64,000 nt of DNA from positions 135,994,501 to 136,058,500 of the forward strand of contig CM075651.1 of assembly GCA_037953625.1 (NCBI GenBank), written 5' to 3'. How positions within the stretch are numbered: the first letter of the stretch is position 1; each line of letters begins with the position of its first letter. This DNA is from Crotalaria pallida (lineage: Eukaryota > Streptophyta > Magnoliopsida > Fabales > Fabaceae). A model generated the notes under the pieces. That model saw only the letters and a list, made by a program, of their open reading frames with translations, had not been told where the DNA came from and did not search any database. This document shows positions 34,506 to 45,492 of the stretch, one piece after another. The position numbers and the translations under genes were made by a program.

Positions 34506-36050
34506 ACGATAAACTCCGATTCCCATCTACAATTACAAAAAAAAATTAAAAATAAAATAAAATAAAGTAAATAAATAAATAAAGAAGAACAGCAACATTG
34601 GCGACGGAAACGATGAGGAGCCAACCACCGTGGTGGCTGCCGATTTTGTCCACGGTTGTTGCCGGTGCTATTCATGTTGTTGTTCAGGGCCGCCGCATCT
34701 AGTTCTCTCTCTCATCTCCACCGTCACGCGAAGCACCGCCACCATGGGCGCCAAACTCAACCGCGAACAGCACCTGCTTCTCGCCGGTGGGGTTCATGAA
34801 TATCAGGCCTCGCAGGTTCGGATGATTAGATCTGTGGCGCAATCCAGATCCAGATTGAAGCCATCGCAGAGATCTCTAAGCTTCTTCCGCTGCTCCTCCA
34901 GGTGCTCACCTCAGAACCGAGTCTCCACCATCATGCTCGAACAACCGGGAACAGGTTCGCGGTTTCTTCCGAACTTCATGCCATGGCGGGTTGGTGGTGG
35001 GGGAAACGTCCCTCGTGTCCAGGTTTGTTGGCCGTCACCGTCAGGAGGCTCCAGCCCGCAACCCGTCGCCGTTTGCCCCTCCGGCGCTCGCCCTTCCCGC
35101 AAGTGTTTGCCATCGCCGTCGTAACAACAGCACCCCTCCTTGCCTGCAACATCAACCGCAGCAGCACCTGCTGTGTTAGGACGTTAGGGTTCCCAAGCCT
35201 ATTGGGCTGCTGGGCCAAGCTGCACCAAAAAGAAGAAAAGGGCCTCAACAGGCCCAAGCCAAAAAAAAAAAGTTGGACAACAACAACAACAACTCGTTCA
35301 TAAACACAGGGAAGTAACATTTTTACTCATATTATGCAATTGTCAATATCACTTATTAGCTCATGATTAATTTGATTACATGTCATTTATTAATTGCCAA
35401 TAAATATTATAAATTGTCAATCTTGAACGACAATAACTAATTAATTATTATTTTCGTACACACATGCAAGGTACACGTATGATGGCCCGAGCAGCTGAGT
35501 GACCCATTTCAAGATTCTCATCAATGGGCATATCGTTTTCCGAGCATAGTGAACACAATAACATGTTACTCTATTCGAAACGTATTGATGATGGCGAGGA
35601 CCCCCGTGCCGAGTTTCCCTCTTTGCGCTTGTGTTCCGAGCGTAGAGAAGTTTGTGTACGGTTCCTTGTTTCGAATACATGTGCCAACTGCGCGCGGACC
35701 CTAGACAGCGTCCCCCTTTTGGTATCTCATACATTCAGAATGTCGGGAATCACGCACTACCCTTCTCTTCTCGGATTCGTAAAGACGATTGTGGAAACCT
35801 CGCACTGTGTTCCCCACTAGAGTCTCTCGTTCCGGGTATGAAGAATATTTTGTTGATTTCCCCTGGTCGGAATCGTTTGCTAATTATGAAGAATCTCATA
35901 TCGGGTTTCCCTGTCATTATCCGAGCACGAAGAACGCTATCAACCATCAGTGATACTCTTCCGAATAAAAGGCATCAACTAACAAACAATGTTTTATGTC
36001 ACCACCAACTCTCAGAAGCTCAGCACAGGCTCTTCGAGCCTATACGAGCT
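34506..36050 (+). other. Interior of the LARD-like element, non-coding
   Basis: The first part (34600-35300) is GC-rich and holds long open frames in several phases with Pro/Arg/Ser-rich, unconserved-looking products. The later part (35470-35960) holds four or five diverged copies of a unit around TTTCCGAGCATAGTGAAC or TCCGAGCACGAAGAACG. No conserved retrotransposon domain is visible. Confidence 0.6.
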
Positions 36051-36059
36051 TGGGGGGCT

Positions 36060-36389
36060 TGTAGGGTTAACCAATAATAAATCCTACCGCTACAGGATAA
36101 GCATGAGCTCTCTAGTACAGGATAAGGGTGAATAACTCATCCTTCTTATCCTCTAAGAGCCATGTCAGCCCTACTGGGCCGAACAGGCCCATAAGGCATC
36201 ACAACACAACTTCCCCTATAAGTATCGCCATGCTATAGGGGCTAAGGTATGTTCTCTCATCCCTACTCTCAAGAACTACGTGTGGCTTGATCCCCTTATC
36301 ACTAGGGGTACGTAGGACCGGGGTCACCCTCGTCAGCTGCAACAACCACCAAAACACATCGTGGTGGATTATTTCTCAGATCCACTACA
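36060..36389 (+). repeat. 3' LTR of the LARD-like element
   Basis: 330 bp, directly after the G-rich tract GCTTGGGGGGCT. It is nearly identical to 34156-34486. Confidence 0.92.
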
Positions 36390-36413
36390 CATTTTTTTAT
36401 ATTTAAAATATTG

Positions 36414-36490
36414 TACTCCTCTAGTCTTTATTATAAGCACCATTTTTGTAAGAGAGAAATGAAACTTATAATAAAAACCGGAGGGAGTAT
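36414..36490. mobile_element. Short stowaway-like MITE (77 bp)
   Basis: TACTCCTCTAGTCTTTATTATAAG and CTTATAATAAAAACCGGAGGGAGTA are inverted repeats with almost no interior. Confidence 0.7.
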
Positions 36491-36587
36491 TAAACATACA
36501 CAACTGTGAGTAATTGTGAATAAGATCACAACCTTGATGGCATAGAGCATGAATACTTTTTAATGGCATAGAGCATGAATACTTTTT

Positions 36588-36861
36588 ACTCCCTTCCTCT
36601 CTAATTATAAGATCATTTTAATATTTTTATTATGTTCCTATTTATAAGACCCCAAACCAATTTTCAATGATCATTAATTACTTCTTTTCACAAATATTTC
36701 TATTTATTTAAAAACTTTTAGATTCCCAATAACATTAATATGGATAATTTTGAAAATACACATAAAAAATTCACATTTCCAATACAATTAATTAAATTAA
36801 TCAAATTTATTAATGAACATGAAATTTCTTAAAGGGCTGTTATAATTAGGGGGGAGGGAGT
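36588..36861. mobile_element. Stowaway-like MITE, family 2, copy d
   Basis: The ends are ACTCCCTTCCTCTCTAATTATAAG and TATAATTAGGGGGGAGGGAGT. The interior matches the copy at 31434 (TTCAATGATCATTAATTA, GATTCCCAATAACATTAAT). Confidence 0.75.
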
Positions 36862-37612
36862 CTAAGATTGAGAAGGATGCAGGCTATGACCGGGGTTGTG
36901 GCAGGGAAGAGAATCTGAAGTGCATCTGTGCATATCTATTCATTTGCATCCAACTATGATATATGAACATCAGTATTTACATAATCCACTACTCCCACTA
37001 CTTTTTACCTCCTAAGAATCCACGTGTCTGTTGCATATGTCAAATAAAGATGTCAAGGTAACATTTTTGATTTGCATCAATCAATTTCACAACCTTTGTT
37101 TTTTTCTTGTACGCACAATTTTACAAGAATATCAATAACCAAAGAAATAAATATTAAGCTAAAATGGCTGTTGAATATCGAATCACAATATGAATAGTAG
37201 TGTTTGTTTCGCAAAATACTAGACAAAAGTAAACGACTCAGAACAATTTGATTTTATTAAAATCAGTCTCCACTTGGATAAATTAACGTTTGCATCGTAA
37301 CATAATTTATGTAGACAAGGTAGTAGAACAAACAAAAACGAACAACAGCTCAATCAGGAATCACCAATGTAGTAAATAAAACGTAGAAGATTATCCCAAA
37401 CAAAAGTGCTTTATTCCATTCAGAATTCAAATAACTAGAACAACGAAGGTGTAGAACCCTTCATCAAGTCCACGACATAACAACAAACATAACCAAACAA
37501 AGGTGCAATAATCAGCAGCATGCACCAAACATAAAAGAAAACGATAACAGCACAGCCTTTACAAAGGCCAGCTTTATTCTTAACACTTAATACCATAAAG
37601 CACAAACTAAAA

Positions 37613-38680
37613 CTACTCAGAATCATCTTCATCTTTCCAGCACTTGAGAGTTGATCTAGGGGATCCATAATCAAAAGTCTTCTCAAACTTCTGATAGAAA
37701 ACAGAACCACCCATTCCAAGCCCCTCGTGGCTCCTCTCTTCGCGACCGTATCCCTTAACATCCAGCAAACATCTCTGCTCAAATGACTTGCTCGCATTGT
37801 CGACATGAATAGCAATCGAGAACTCGGTTGGTTCGAAACATGCCAGCACCCTCTTAACCAATTTGTTCAGATTCATCGCTGTCAAATCGTATCCCACGGC
37901 TTCGAAGCTCGCATAACTGAAACCATCTTCAGGAGTAACATGGATAGTAGAAACAGCAGCACCTTCCACAGAGTTCATCGAATAGCCGCAGGGCTCAAAC
38001 TCGAAATCACATATCTGAGAACCTGGAAGGATCTTTCTTATACCAGAATCGACGGTCATCGCGGCGCCTGAACCGGATTGGTCTTTGTAGAAAACCTTTG
38101 CTTTCTCTCTGTCAAGGCCAGTCATGCACATCTCGAGTGTGTAAACAGAGTCCGATGGGTTAACAGATTCTGCAGAGGCAGAGTAAACATGCCATTTCTG
38201 CGCTTTGTCCAATCCGCCCATAACAAAGGCCACGCTGCCCGATCCAAGCTTCGCAAAGTAGCTGTCGAGGATCGCGACTTCCTCCGAAAAGCTCCGGTGA
38301 GGGAATGACTGTGCGCCGGGGAAAATGAAGCTCCCGCGCGTGTACCTCACGGATTTAACCCTGAGGGAAAGAGACTCAGCCAACCTCAGAATCGGAGGGA
38401 TCGAAAGCAGCAGCTTCGTGGTGCCGCAGGTCTTGATTATGATCTTGTAAGCGTAGATAAAGAGGCTGGACTCCGAGAGAACGTAGGAGTCGACGTCTTC
38501 GTTCGACAGCGAGGAAACAATGGTGCACTCGGCCGGTGCCAAGAATTCATCCAATTGGGATTTGGCAAGTGCCCTGAGACCCTTACCTTCGGGGTCGAGG
38601 AAGAGTCCGGGGCGAAAGAAGGAAATTTCCAACCTTTTCTCGTAACCTTCGAAACCGATTGCAGAAACTGCCATGTCCAT
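37613..38680 (-). CDS. SAMDC: S-adenosylmethionine decarboxylase proenzyme
   Basis: SAMDC removes the carboxyl group of S-adenosylmethionine to give the aminopropyl donor for spermidine and spermine; it is a cytosolic pyruvoyl enzyme made as a proenzyme. The 355-residue product has the usual plant length. Visible motifs: YVLSESSLF with the self-cleavage bond between Glu70 and Ser71 (Ser71 becomes the pyruvoyl group), KTCGTTKLLL with Cys85, CGYSMN with Ser234, and TIHVTPEDGFSYASFE with His247 inside the PEST-like degradation segment. The coding sequence is one uninterrupted exon. The start at 38680 (MDMAVSAIGFEGYEKRLEISFF) fits the family. Two uORFs lie upstream in the leader and should lower translation when polyamines are high. 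It is the only apparently intact host gene in the window. Confidence 0.98.
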   Translation of the reverse strand: MDMAVSAIGFEGYEKRLEISFFRPGLFLDPEGKGLRALAKSQLDEFLAPAECTIVSSLSNEDVDSYVLSESSLFIYAYKIIIKTCGTTKLLLSIPPILRLAESLSLRVKSVRYTRGSFIFPGAQSFPHRSFSEEVAILDSYFAKLGSGSVAFVMGGLDKAQKWHVYSASAESVNPSDSVYTLEMCMTGLDREKAKVFYKDQSGSGAAMTVDSGIRKILPGSQICDFEFEPCGYSMNSVEGAAVSTIHVTPEDGFSYASFEAVGYDLTAMNLNKLVKRVLACFEPTEFSIAIHVDNASKSFEQRCLLDVKGYGREERSHEGLGMGGSVFYQKFEKTFDYGSPRSTLKCWKDEDDSE

Positions 38681-38871
38681 AATGCTTCTTCAGAGGAGAA
38701 ATGAACGCAAGAACCAAGAGAGCAGAGCAATTGAGAGAGTACAGTCGCAAAGAGAGTGATCGGAAAGATGCAGTTGAAGGGAGAGCAGTGAATTGAAAAA
38801 GCTGCTAAAGGGAAACAAAAATGCAGAAAATAAAGCACTTAAAAGAAAGGGACGATCAAGCTCGGAGAATA

Positions 38872-39139
38872 TCAGGATGGTTTGCGAGCGCACTGCAAAA
38901 GAAGCCATGAAACAAAGCATTAGAAAATAATCTACCAAATAATAATAATAATAATGAAATAAGAAGAATGAATAATGAAAATATGAAATATTTACGTTGG
39001 AGTAAGCAGCAGATCTGAATTTCTTAATTCCACCGTTGGGGCGAACGTCTTCGATGCTGTATCCGAGGGGAGCTTCGTAGAACAATGATGATTTACTACT
39101 ACTACTGCTAGACTTCTTTTTCCCACCTTTAGACTCCAT
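38872..39139 (-). CDS. Conserved small uORF of SAMDC (54 codons, split by an intron)
   Basis: The peptide starts MESKGGKKKSSSSSSK and contains FYEAPLGYSIEDVRPNGG, the plant SAMDC uORF signature. Exon 39139-38996 gives 48 residues ending AAYSN. A GT-AG intron (38995-38893, 103 bp) follows, and exon 38892-38872 adds CARKPS and the stop. The conserved C-terminus is therefore made only from spliced mRNA. In plants this uORF stalls ribosomes when polyamines are abundant. It ends 191 bp before the main start codon. The sequence is intact here. Confidence 0.95.
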
Positions 39140-39147
39140 TAGCTCAT
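39139..39147 (-). CDS. Tiny uORF of SAMDC (ATG AGC TAA)
   Basis: A two-codon ORF (Met-Ser) whose last A is also the A of the small uORF start codon, a one-nucleotide overlap. This overlap is the conserved plant arrangement: translation of the tiny uORF lets ribosomes pass the small uORF start and supports SAMDC synthesis when polyamines are low. It is somewhat shorter than commonly described three- or four-codon forms. Confidence 0.85.
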   Translation of the reverse strand: MS

Positions 39148-40039
39148 TCAGTATTCTGCTTCAAAACAACACAGAGAAAGGTAAGCAATTGTTCAAACAC
39201 AGGAGTTAATATCAAAGGGTAATTAGAAGTTGTAGAAAATTACAAGGTGACCTCAACCAGAAATTTTTTTTTAAAAAAAAAGGGAGTTTCTGAAAAAAAA
39301 ACATAGGCTTTGCCAGCCACACGTTTTGAAGATCGGTAACGTCTGTGTCAAAAGGTTTGTGTGTATATGCAAAAATTAAAATTAAAATTAAAATTAAAAT
39401 TAGACATAAAAAACCATCATAGGGAACAGATCTATGACACACGAAAGAAAATAAAAATAATTATCAAAAACAAGATACAATCATAACCATAATCATTGCA
39501 GCGGAAAAAATAATACAGTAATAATAATGTAATAAAAATAGGAGTAGTTATAATGATGATCAAATAATAAAGTACTTATAATGATTATGAAACAGAAAAC
39601 TATGATTTTCCAAAAAAAAAAGGAGATAAAACAAAATAAAGGAACGGAGATCTAAACAAGAATTAAAAAAAAAAGAAAGAAAATATATGAGAAATAAGAA
39701 CAACACGTACCTTGTTTGATAAATTGAATTCAGGAGAAACTAATTTGAAAACCAGAATTCTATAGACACCTTCAATAGTCAATACAAAATCTGGAAGAGA
39801 AAAAAACACATGAATCAGAAACAAGGCAAAAAGAAAAAAGAACACCGACTCGTAAATCGATGAAGGAAAGAAGAAGAAAGAAGCGCTTACAGATATGAGA
39901 CGAAAGAGAAGGCTCAAAAGCTGAATCGGAATGCAGAGAATCAGAAAAAAAGAAAAAGAATATTAAACGGTGGAGAAATATGATTATGATGAGATTGCGA
40001 TTGCGTTTTGGTGTGAGAGATTGAGAGAGCATGGGAAGG

Positions 40040-40050
40040 TTTATTTATAG
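40040..40050 (-). promoter_or_regulatory. SAMDC TATA box
   Basis: CTATAAATAAA on the minus strand, about 30 bp upstream of the purine/CT-rich presumed start region. No other TATA-like word nearby is as good. Confidence 0.7.
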
Positions 40051-41272
40051 GGTGGCGTGATAAGGGTGAGCGTTAGGGCTGACTGTGTTATGGGCCGGAA
40101 AATACGGTCTTGCCCTTACCCAACTTCCGTGACCCTTCCTTCATCATTCTTCGAGGCATTGCCGGCTGATTTTACTATATTATCCTTCCTGTTATTTCGC
40201 GTGGGGGTTAGATTCTCCAACCTTTTCTAAGTTCAATGAATTAAAATATACAGTACACGATTCGTTTCTCAAACTTTTACTCATTTTTTAAGCATTTTTC
40301 GTATATCTCATCTCTTTGTATCATTGTAAATTTTTATATGTGTTTTTTTTCTCTTAAAATATTTTTATGGTAATGTTAACAAGTGTCCTTGGTACACTTG
40401 TTAAGAAGGCAAAAAGAGTAAAAACTTATAGAAAAATGTGATTTTTTGTATTTTCAAGACATGAAAGAATGTGTATCTATGATTGTTTTTCCAATACTAG
40501 AAACCTTAACAAATAACAAGTGTCCTTAGCAAGACCCTATTTTTATTTAATCGTTATTAAAAATTATAGTAATATTTAATTTTTATTAAAAATATATATT
40601 AATTAATTAAATATTATGATTATGTTTCATAACTGTAAAAAGACAAAAATAAAAAAATTGCTTAAAAGACAAAAATTAAGAAATAAAGGAAGCGTAAATT
40701 ATGCTAAGCGAGATCCGACCATGTCATTCATTTTTATTTTTTTAAGGCGTGTACTATTTTTATTTTTAGCCCATGTTTGATTTTGCTGAAGATTGTGGTT
40801 TTAGTTTTTTTTAATAATAATAATAATAATCTAATGTGTTTGTTCGTGAATGTAGATTATAATTTTCTATTATATTTTTGGAAAAATATTCAAAATCTAA
40901 CCGCTCCTTCACAGTAGCTAGAAAATTATTTTTTTTTAAGATTATTTTTTAGACTCATGTAATTTTTTCATTTTACTCGTATCACTTCAACATATTCACT
41001 CAATACCTTTTTATAATTTATTCACTAAAAATAATCTTATTTATTTTATCCAAACAAACATATAAGTTTAAATTCATTTTTCTGCTGCGATACTCAAATA
41101 TAAACAGATTATAATTTTAATAGATTATAATCCTATCATAAAAAAAAATAATCATAATCTCATTTATGGAACCTTTTACATGGTTAAGGAAGTATATGCA
41201 ATTAAGAGAGTAAAAGTGATGAATGTATTGTAAAAATTAGGGTTAAAATTGAAAAATGGGTATTTTTTTAAA
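40051..41272. other. SAMDC upstream region, AT-rich
   Basis: The first 200 bp are moderately GC-rich promoter DNA. Beyond that only AT-rich sequence is seen, with a palindrome at about 40375-40410 (TTAACAAGTGT ... ACACTTGTTAA) whose unit recurs at 40510 and may mark a degraded small element. No gene was recognised. Confidence 0.5.
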
Positions 41273-41280
41273 GTTAAAAC

Positions 41281-41953
41281 TAGGGGTGGGAATGAGACAG
41301 ACCGAGCCAAGCCTTAACAAAAACAGGCCTGACCTGTGTTCCAAATTAAAGGTTCAAGCATGTCTATGAGCTCATCATAGGCTAAATTTAATTTGAAGCT
41401 TAAGCTCGACCTATTTCAAAGTTTAGCCTAACCCATAAGTCCGCTTAAAAGCCTATTATTCAATAAAATTCTTACATTTAAGTACAAACATAAAAATGTC
41501 TCATACCTTCAAATTATGTGAAAGAAATATAATAAAGCGAACGGTAAATAACATCAAAACTCAAACTATATATTAACAAAAGTATTAGGATTTGTTGTTG
41601 TGAGGGAGTGAAATTATTAAGATTTGTTTTTTATATGTTAGGATTAGCTTTAATAAAGAGGGAAAGAAATTATATTTTTATTTTAATTATAATATTATAT
41701 AGAATATATTAAATTTTTACTTTTAATTTAAATTACTAATAAAATATAATATATTAATATTTAAAAAATTAAATAGGTCGGCCCAATGAGCTTAATATGC
41801 TTTTTATAAAGTTCGGGCTCGACTTATTTAGATATATAGACTTTTTAAAAAGCTTAAGCCTGACATTTTTATTAAACGAGCCGAGCCGAGTCAGGCCTTA
41901 AGTGAGCCGAGCCATAAACCTCCATAATCCGGTCTGGCTCATTCCCACCCCTA
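41281..41953. mobile_element. hAT-like non-autonomous element (673 bp)
   Basis: The terminal inverted repeats start TAGGGGTGGGAATGAG at 41281 and end with the inverse at 41953. A perfect 8-bp target duplication GTTAAAAC flanks it at 41273-41280 and 41954-41961. Subterminal regions carry repeats around GAGCCGAGCC and AAGCTTAAGC. No coding sequence was recognised. The 8-bp duplication points to the hAT superfamily. Confidence 0.9.
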
Positions 41954-41961
41954 GTTAAAAC

Positions 41962-43626
41962 TAATGTTTATAATGTTTTTTGTATGCAAAGCATTTTCTT
42001 GGTGTATTTAGAATTTCCCTTTTTTATTTAATGTAGACAATGTGTTAAGGATATATTAAAAAAATTGTTTACATGGGAAAATGATTTATTTAATACATTA
42101 TGATATGATATTTTTAGTTTATATATATATATATATATATATAATCAACTTTATAAAAAAAAATATTAGTTGAAAGAGCAAGTGTGGTTAAGTTTGAAAG
42201 ATTAGTTTTACACCGAGATAATTAGGTGGAAGGATAGTCAGTAAATACAAAATGGGGTATTATAGCATGTGCAATAATACACAAATTAAAAAAAAAAAAC
42301 TCATATAAATATTATAGATCATAAACAACAAACAATATATTAAAAGTTTCAAAGAAAATATTAAAATTGATCATAAAATAATGGAAACAAAATAATATTA
42401 TAAATTATAATATAATTATAATGATTTGTTAAAAGCTAGTGCACGTGTTAATGACAATTAAAAGAAGGTATGTTTATAGAGGAAAATGATTTATTTAATA
42501 CACCTTGATATAATATATTTTTCATATTTTATTTACCATGATGATAAAGCGAAAGGAAAGCCAATAAGGTGATTCGCGGTAGATTCTAGTGAAAGTTTTT
42601 AATTCAAATTTTTTACCGGGCTCTCTCAAAATCATGATAATCTTCAAAATCCGGTGAAGAGTCTTAAGTTAAGTATGTAAAATAAGATACTCAATTTAAG
42701 ATTAAGTGAGACCCAATTTTTTTTGTTTTTTCTTCTTTTTTTACTTTATAATACTCTAATAAACAAATAATAATAATGACGATAAATTAATAATAAATAA
42801 TAATAGTTACAAATAATAATAATATTCCTTTTTAAAAATAAAAATAATATTTTTAAATAAATATTTTTCCTCTTTTATTCTTATATATATTGTCTTTTAT
42901 TATTTTATCTCTTTTTACTTTATAATACCCTAATAAATAAATAATAATGACAATAAATTAATAATAAATAATAATAACAATAAATAAATAATAATAAAAA
43001 TAAATTAATAATTAATATAATAATAATATTTTTTAAATAATAAAAAAATAATATACTTAAATATATGTTTTTTCTCTTTTATTCTTAAATATATTGTCTT
43101 GTTATGAAAAAATAAATATTTTTATATTCAAATCAATAAATTAATAATTTTAAATAAAGAGTCATTGAAATAACGTTTCATTACATTAATTAAGGAGACA
43201 TTTGATTAATTTTACATGGTGTTACATGTCCAATAATTAAGCTGCGTTACATGCCCTGTTGCGAGCAAGTATATGTTCAAAGAGCTTTGTCCATTTGATA
43301 CGTGACTGACTTTTACAAAGCTAAGGAGACATTTGATTAATTTACAAGAGCACAATAAAAATCACTTTTGAATATATAATACAGTAATTGTATAAAAGGG
43401 TAATGCAGAAATAATTTTGTAGAAAGTTGCATCAATGTTTTCTTTGTCTGCATTGATAAAAATGTAATTAGGGGGAATCAGATCCGAGTGAGAAAGATAG
43501 GGACTGGTAGATAAGTTTATGCATGGTAGCAGTAGTAGTGGTAGGTACTAGGTAGTGGTAGATTGGAAATGAATGGGACTAAACAGATTCTACCTCACGT
43601 GACGCGGCGGCCCACACCGGAGATAT
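41962..43626. other. AT-rich spacer with microsatellites
   Basis: It contains (TA)n at about 42120-42143 and long AATAAT-type low-complexity tracts at 42760-43060. No gene, RNA gene or complete element was recognised. Confidence 0.55.
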
Positions 43627-43908
43627 ACTCTCTGCTCGAATTATAAGCAAATTTAACCACTTTTACGCTTACTAAGGATATTAGTTGATTGTATTTAATT
43701 TTATCAAATTTATAAAAAATAGAGATATTTTAGGAAAGTAGTATTGGGAATGAAACAAAAATTAATTAAGATTACAATTTTCTAGAGATATTTTAGGAAA
43801 GTGACATTGGGAATGAAACAAAATTTAATAAAGTTAATCGATTTTGCTTATATTTTAAACCAAAAAAATGATGTTTTTTGTTGCTTATAATTCGAGTCGG
43901 AGGGAGTA
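43627..43908. mobile_element. Stowaway-like MITE, family 1, copy c
   Basis: ACTCTCTGCTCGAATTATAAGC and GCTTATAATTCGAGTCGGAGG form the inverted ends. Two internal TTTTAGGAAAGT blocks repeat 85 bp apart. It is the most complete copy of the family in the window. Confidence 0.82.
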
Positions 43909-43919
43909 AACAAAAAGAG

Positions 43920-45492
43920 TTTATAGTCTAATTCATTTCTCAAAGATACATGCAACATCAATTAGTTTTTAAAAGAATTTTGACATCAAATATTCACCCT
44001 TCGACTCAAATTATAAGCAAAATTAATTATTTTATGTTTATTAAGGAGGTTAGTTTATTGTATTTAATTTTTTCAAATTTATAAAAGAATAGAGGTATTT
44101 TATGAAAGTTATATTGAGAATGAAACAAAAATTAAATAAGATAACGATTTTCTGGAGATGTTTTAGGAAAGTATAGTATTGAGAATGAAATAAAGTTTAA
44201 GAAATTTAGTTACTTTTGCTTATATTTTAAATCAAATAAAATTTATTTTTTGTTGCTTATATTTCAAGTCGAAGAGAGTATTTTGAAAGATCAAAATGAT
44301 ATGACATTCATCCTTTTGTCCATCTCTCATTTATAAATTCCGTCATACATACACATGACAACACGATATCATTTTTCCTTCAATTCTGAGTCGTTGGATA
44401 TATTCAACGATTTAGATTTTAAGTTAATATTTTTTTTTAAACTAGGACCATTCTTTATCCTCACCGATCTCTTTTTCCTTTGCAGCTCATTAATAGCCTT
44501 CACAATCTCACTACTCCCTCCCTCGATTATTTTAATCTTCGCCAACACTTAGGGAAAAATCAATACACTCAATTAAATATTTTGTAAAGATAATTACTGG
44601 ATTTCATCAACAAAACAATTGCATAGTTTAAAAGGCTTAGGATCTAAGATTGAGATTTGGATAAGAAATTCATATTATCAAGATTAACAAATTGCTCACA
44701 AAACACATTTTACACAATTAGATATTTAAATGAAACGAGGTGGCGAGAGTGGAGGAGGGAGGAGCATCTGAGGCAGCAGTGACATTATCAATAGCGACAA
44801 AACCAGTGATAGCTTAGGACTTCACTTTATCAAGCATGTGTGCGCTTGCTGATCTCCTCGGAGTAAATCTAAAGGATATCAATGTCGTCTTCCTCGAAGC
44901 GGCAGAGGCAGTTGCCAAAGCATCATCTCGATGTGATGAACGACGATGGAGACTTCATTATAGGATAGAGTGCAGTAGAGCTTAGAGAGAACAAAAGGGG
45001 TGGATAGGATTTTGATTAGGCGGTTGATGACGACATCACGGATCCTCTGGGTGGAAAGCCATATGCTGAAGGAGAAAGTGATGGGGCTTGCTTTGGTGGT
45101 GGAGTCTAACAGCTTCAGTGAGGTTGTTGCAGGGGTGTTTTCAAGGGTCGAAAATTTTTAGATTAGGGATAGGGAAGTCATAATATGTAGGAAGTGGTGT
45201 TGTGATTGTTTGATTTGGGTGTTTTTTAATTTTTTTTAATTTAAAAACTAAGTCGTTGGATTCAAAATTGGAGGGAGGGATAATATGATATTGAGGTGTT
45301 TATATATGTTGGGAGAGACTGCCATTGAAAAAGTGTCACATGGCACTTGACGAAATTTATAACAGAGGGATGAACGGAAGGACAAATGTGATGCCATTTT
45401 GATATTTTAGGGGTATATTTGATGTCAAAATTCTTTTGGGCAATAAATTGATGTCGCATATATCTTTGGGGGACCAATTAAACTATTAAACC
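43920..45492. mobile_element. Large element with long inverted ends, possible gene-fragment carrier
   Basis: The left end (TTTATAGTCTAATTCATTTC, ...AAAGAATTTTGACATCAAATA) is the inverse of the right end at about 45400-45492; inverted similarity continues to about 44430 on the left and 45220 on the right. A family 1 MITE is nested in the left arm. The middle (44740-45180) is less AT-rich and, on the minus strand, has a codon-like stretch (VKS, AITGFVAIDNVTAASDAP) with stops, which may be a captured exon. Target duplication not identified. Confidence 0.6.
43995..44280. mobile_element. Stowaway-like MITE, family 1, copy d (nested)
   Basis: CACCCTTCGACTCAAATTATAAGC and TTGCTTATATTTCAAGTCGAAG are inverted ends. 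It interrupts the left arm of the surrounding element, whose right arm has no such insertion. Confidence 0.8.

Larger units (their letters stand above)
34156..36389 (+). mobile_element. Non-autonomous LTR retrotransposon (LARD-like, 2.2 kb)
   Basis: Two nearly identical direct repeats of 331 and 330 bp flank a 1.57-kb interior, with a perfect 5-bp target duplication CATTT at 34151-34155 and 36390-36394. The primer binding site TTGGCGCCGTCTGTGGGG follows the 5' LTR and a G-rich polypurine tract precedes the 3' LTR. The interior has open frames but no Gag, protease, RT or integrase motif. The duplicate near 28296 reads through the site uninterrupted. The lineage is unclear; this type of PBS is common in plant Ty3 elements. 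Confidence 0.93.
36390..37434. repeat. Tandem duplication copy 2, last segment (module m4) at the SAMDC 3' flank
   Basis: 36490-36560 matches 28355-28375 and 28545-28600 (ACACAACTGTGAGTAA, ACAACCTTGAT). 36870-37320 matches 28640-28845. 37350-37430 lies at the expected 3' end of the SAMDC transcript, and its words recur in m1 and m3. Two MITEs are embedded. Confidence 0.72.
38681..40015 (-). other. SAMDC 5' leader with three introns
   Basis: Exons inferred from GT-AG signals on the minus strand: start near 40015 to 39891; 39790-39711; 39155-38996 (both uORF starts); and 38892 onward into the coding exon. Introns are 39791-39890, 39156-39710 and 38893-38995. The 555-bp second intron contains a tandem AAAATT run near 39375-39402. 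Leader introns are typical for plant SAMDC genes; exact ends need cDNA. Confidence 0.7.

Noticed and set aside
34630..35320. Several overlapping open frames of 60-160 codons on both strands
   Set aside because: They lie inside the non-autonomous LTR element, overlap each other in all phases, and give Pro/Arg/Ser-rich products without motifs; GC-rich composition explains the openness.
37435..39139. Overlapping frames around SAMDC in other phases and strands, including a 149-codon extension of the uORF
   Set aside because: They are shadows of the SAMDC exon, or read through the 38893-38995 intron; the spliced 54-codon uORF fits the conserved plant peptide.
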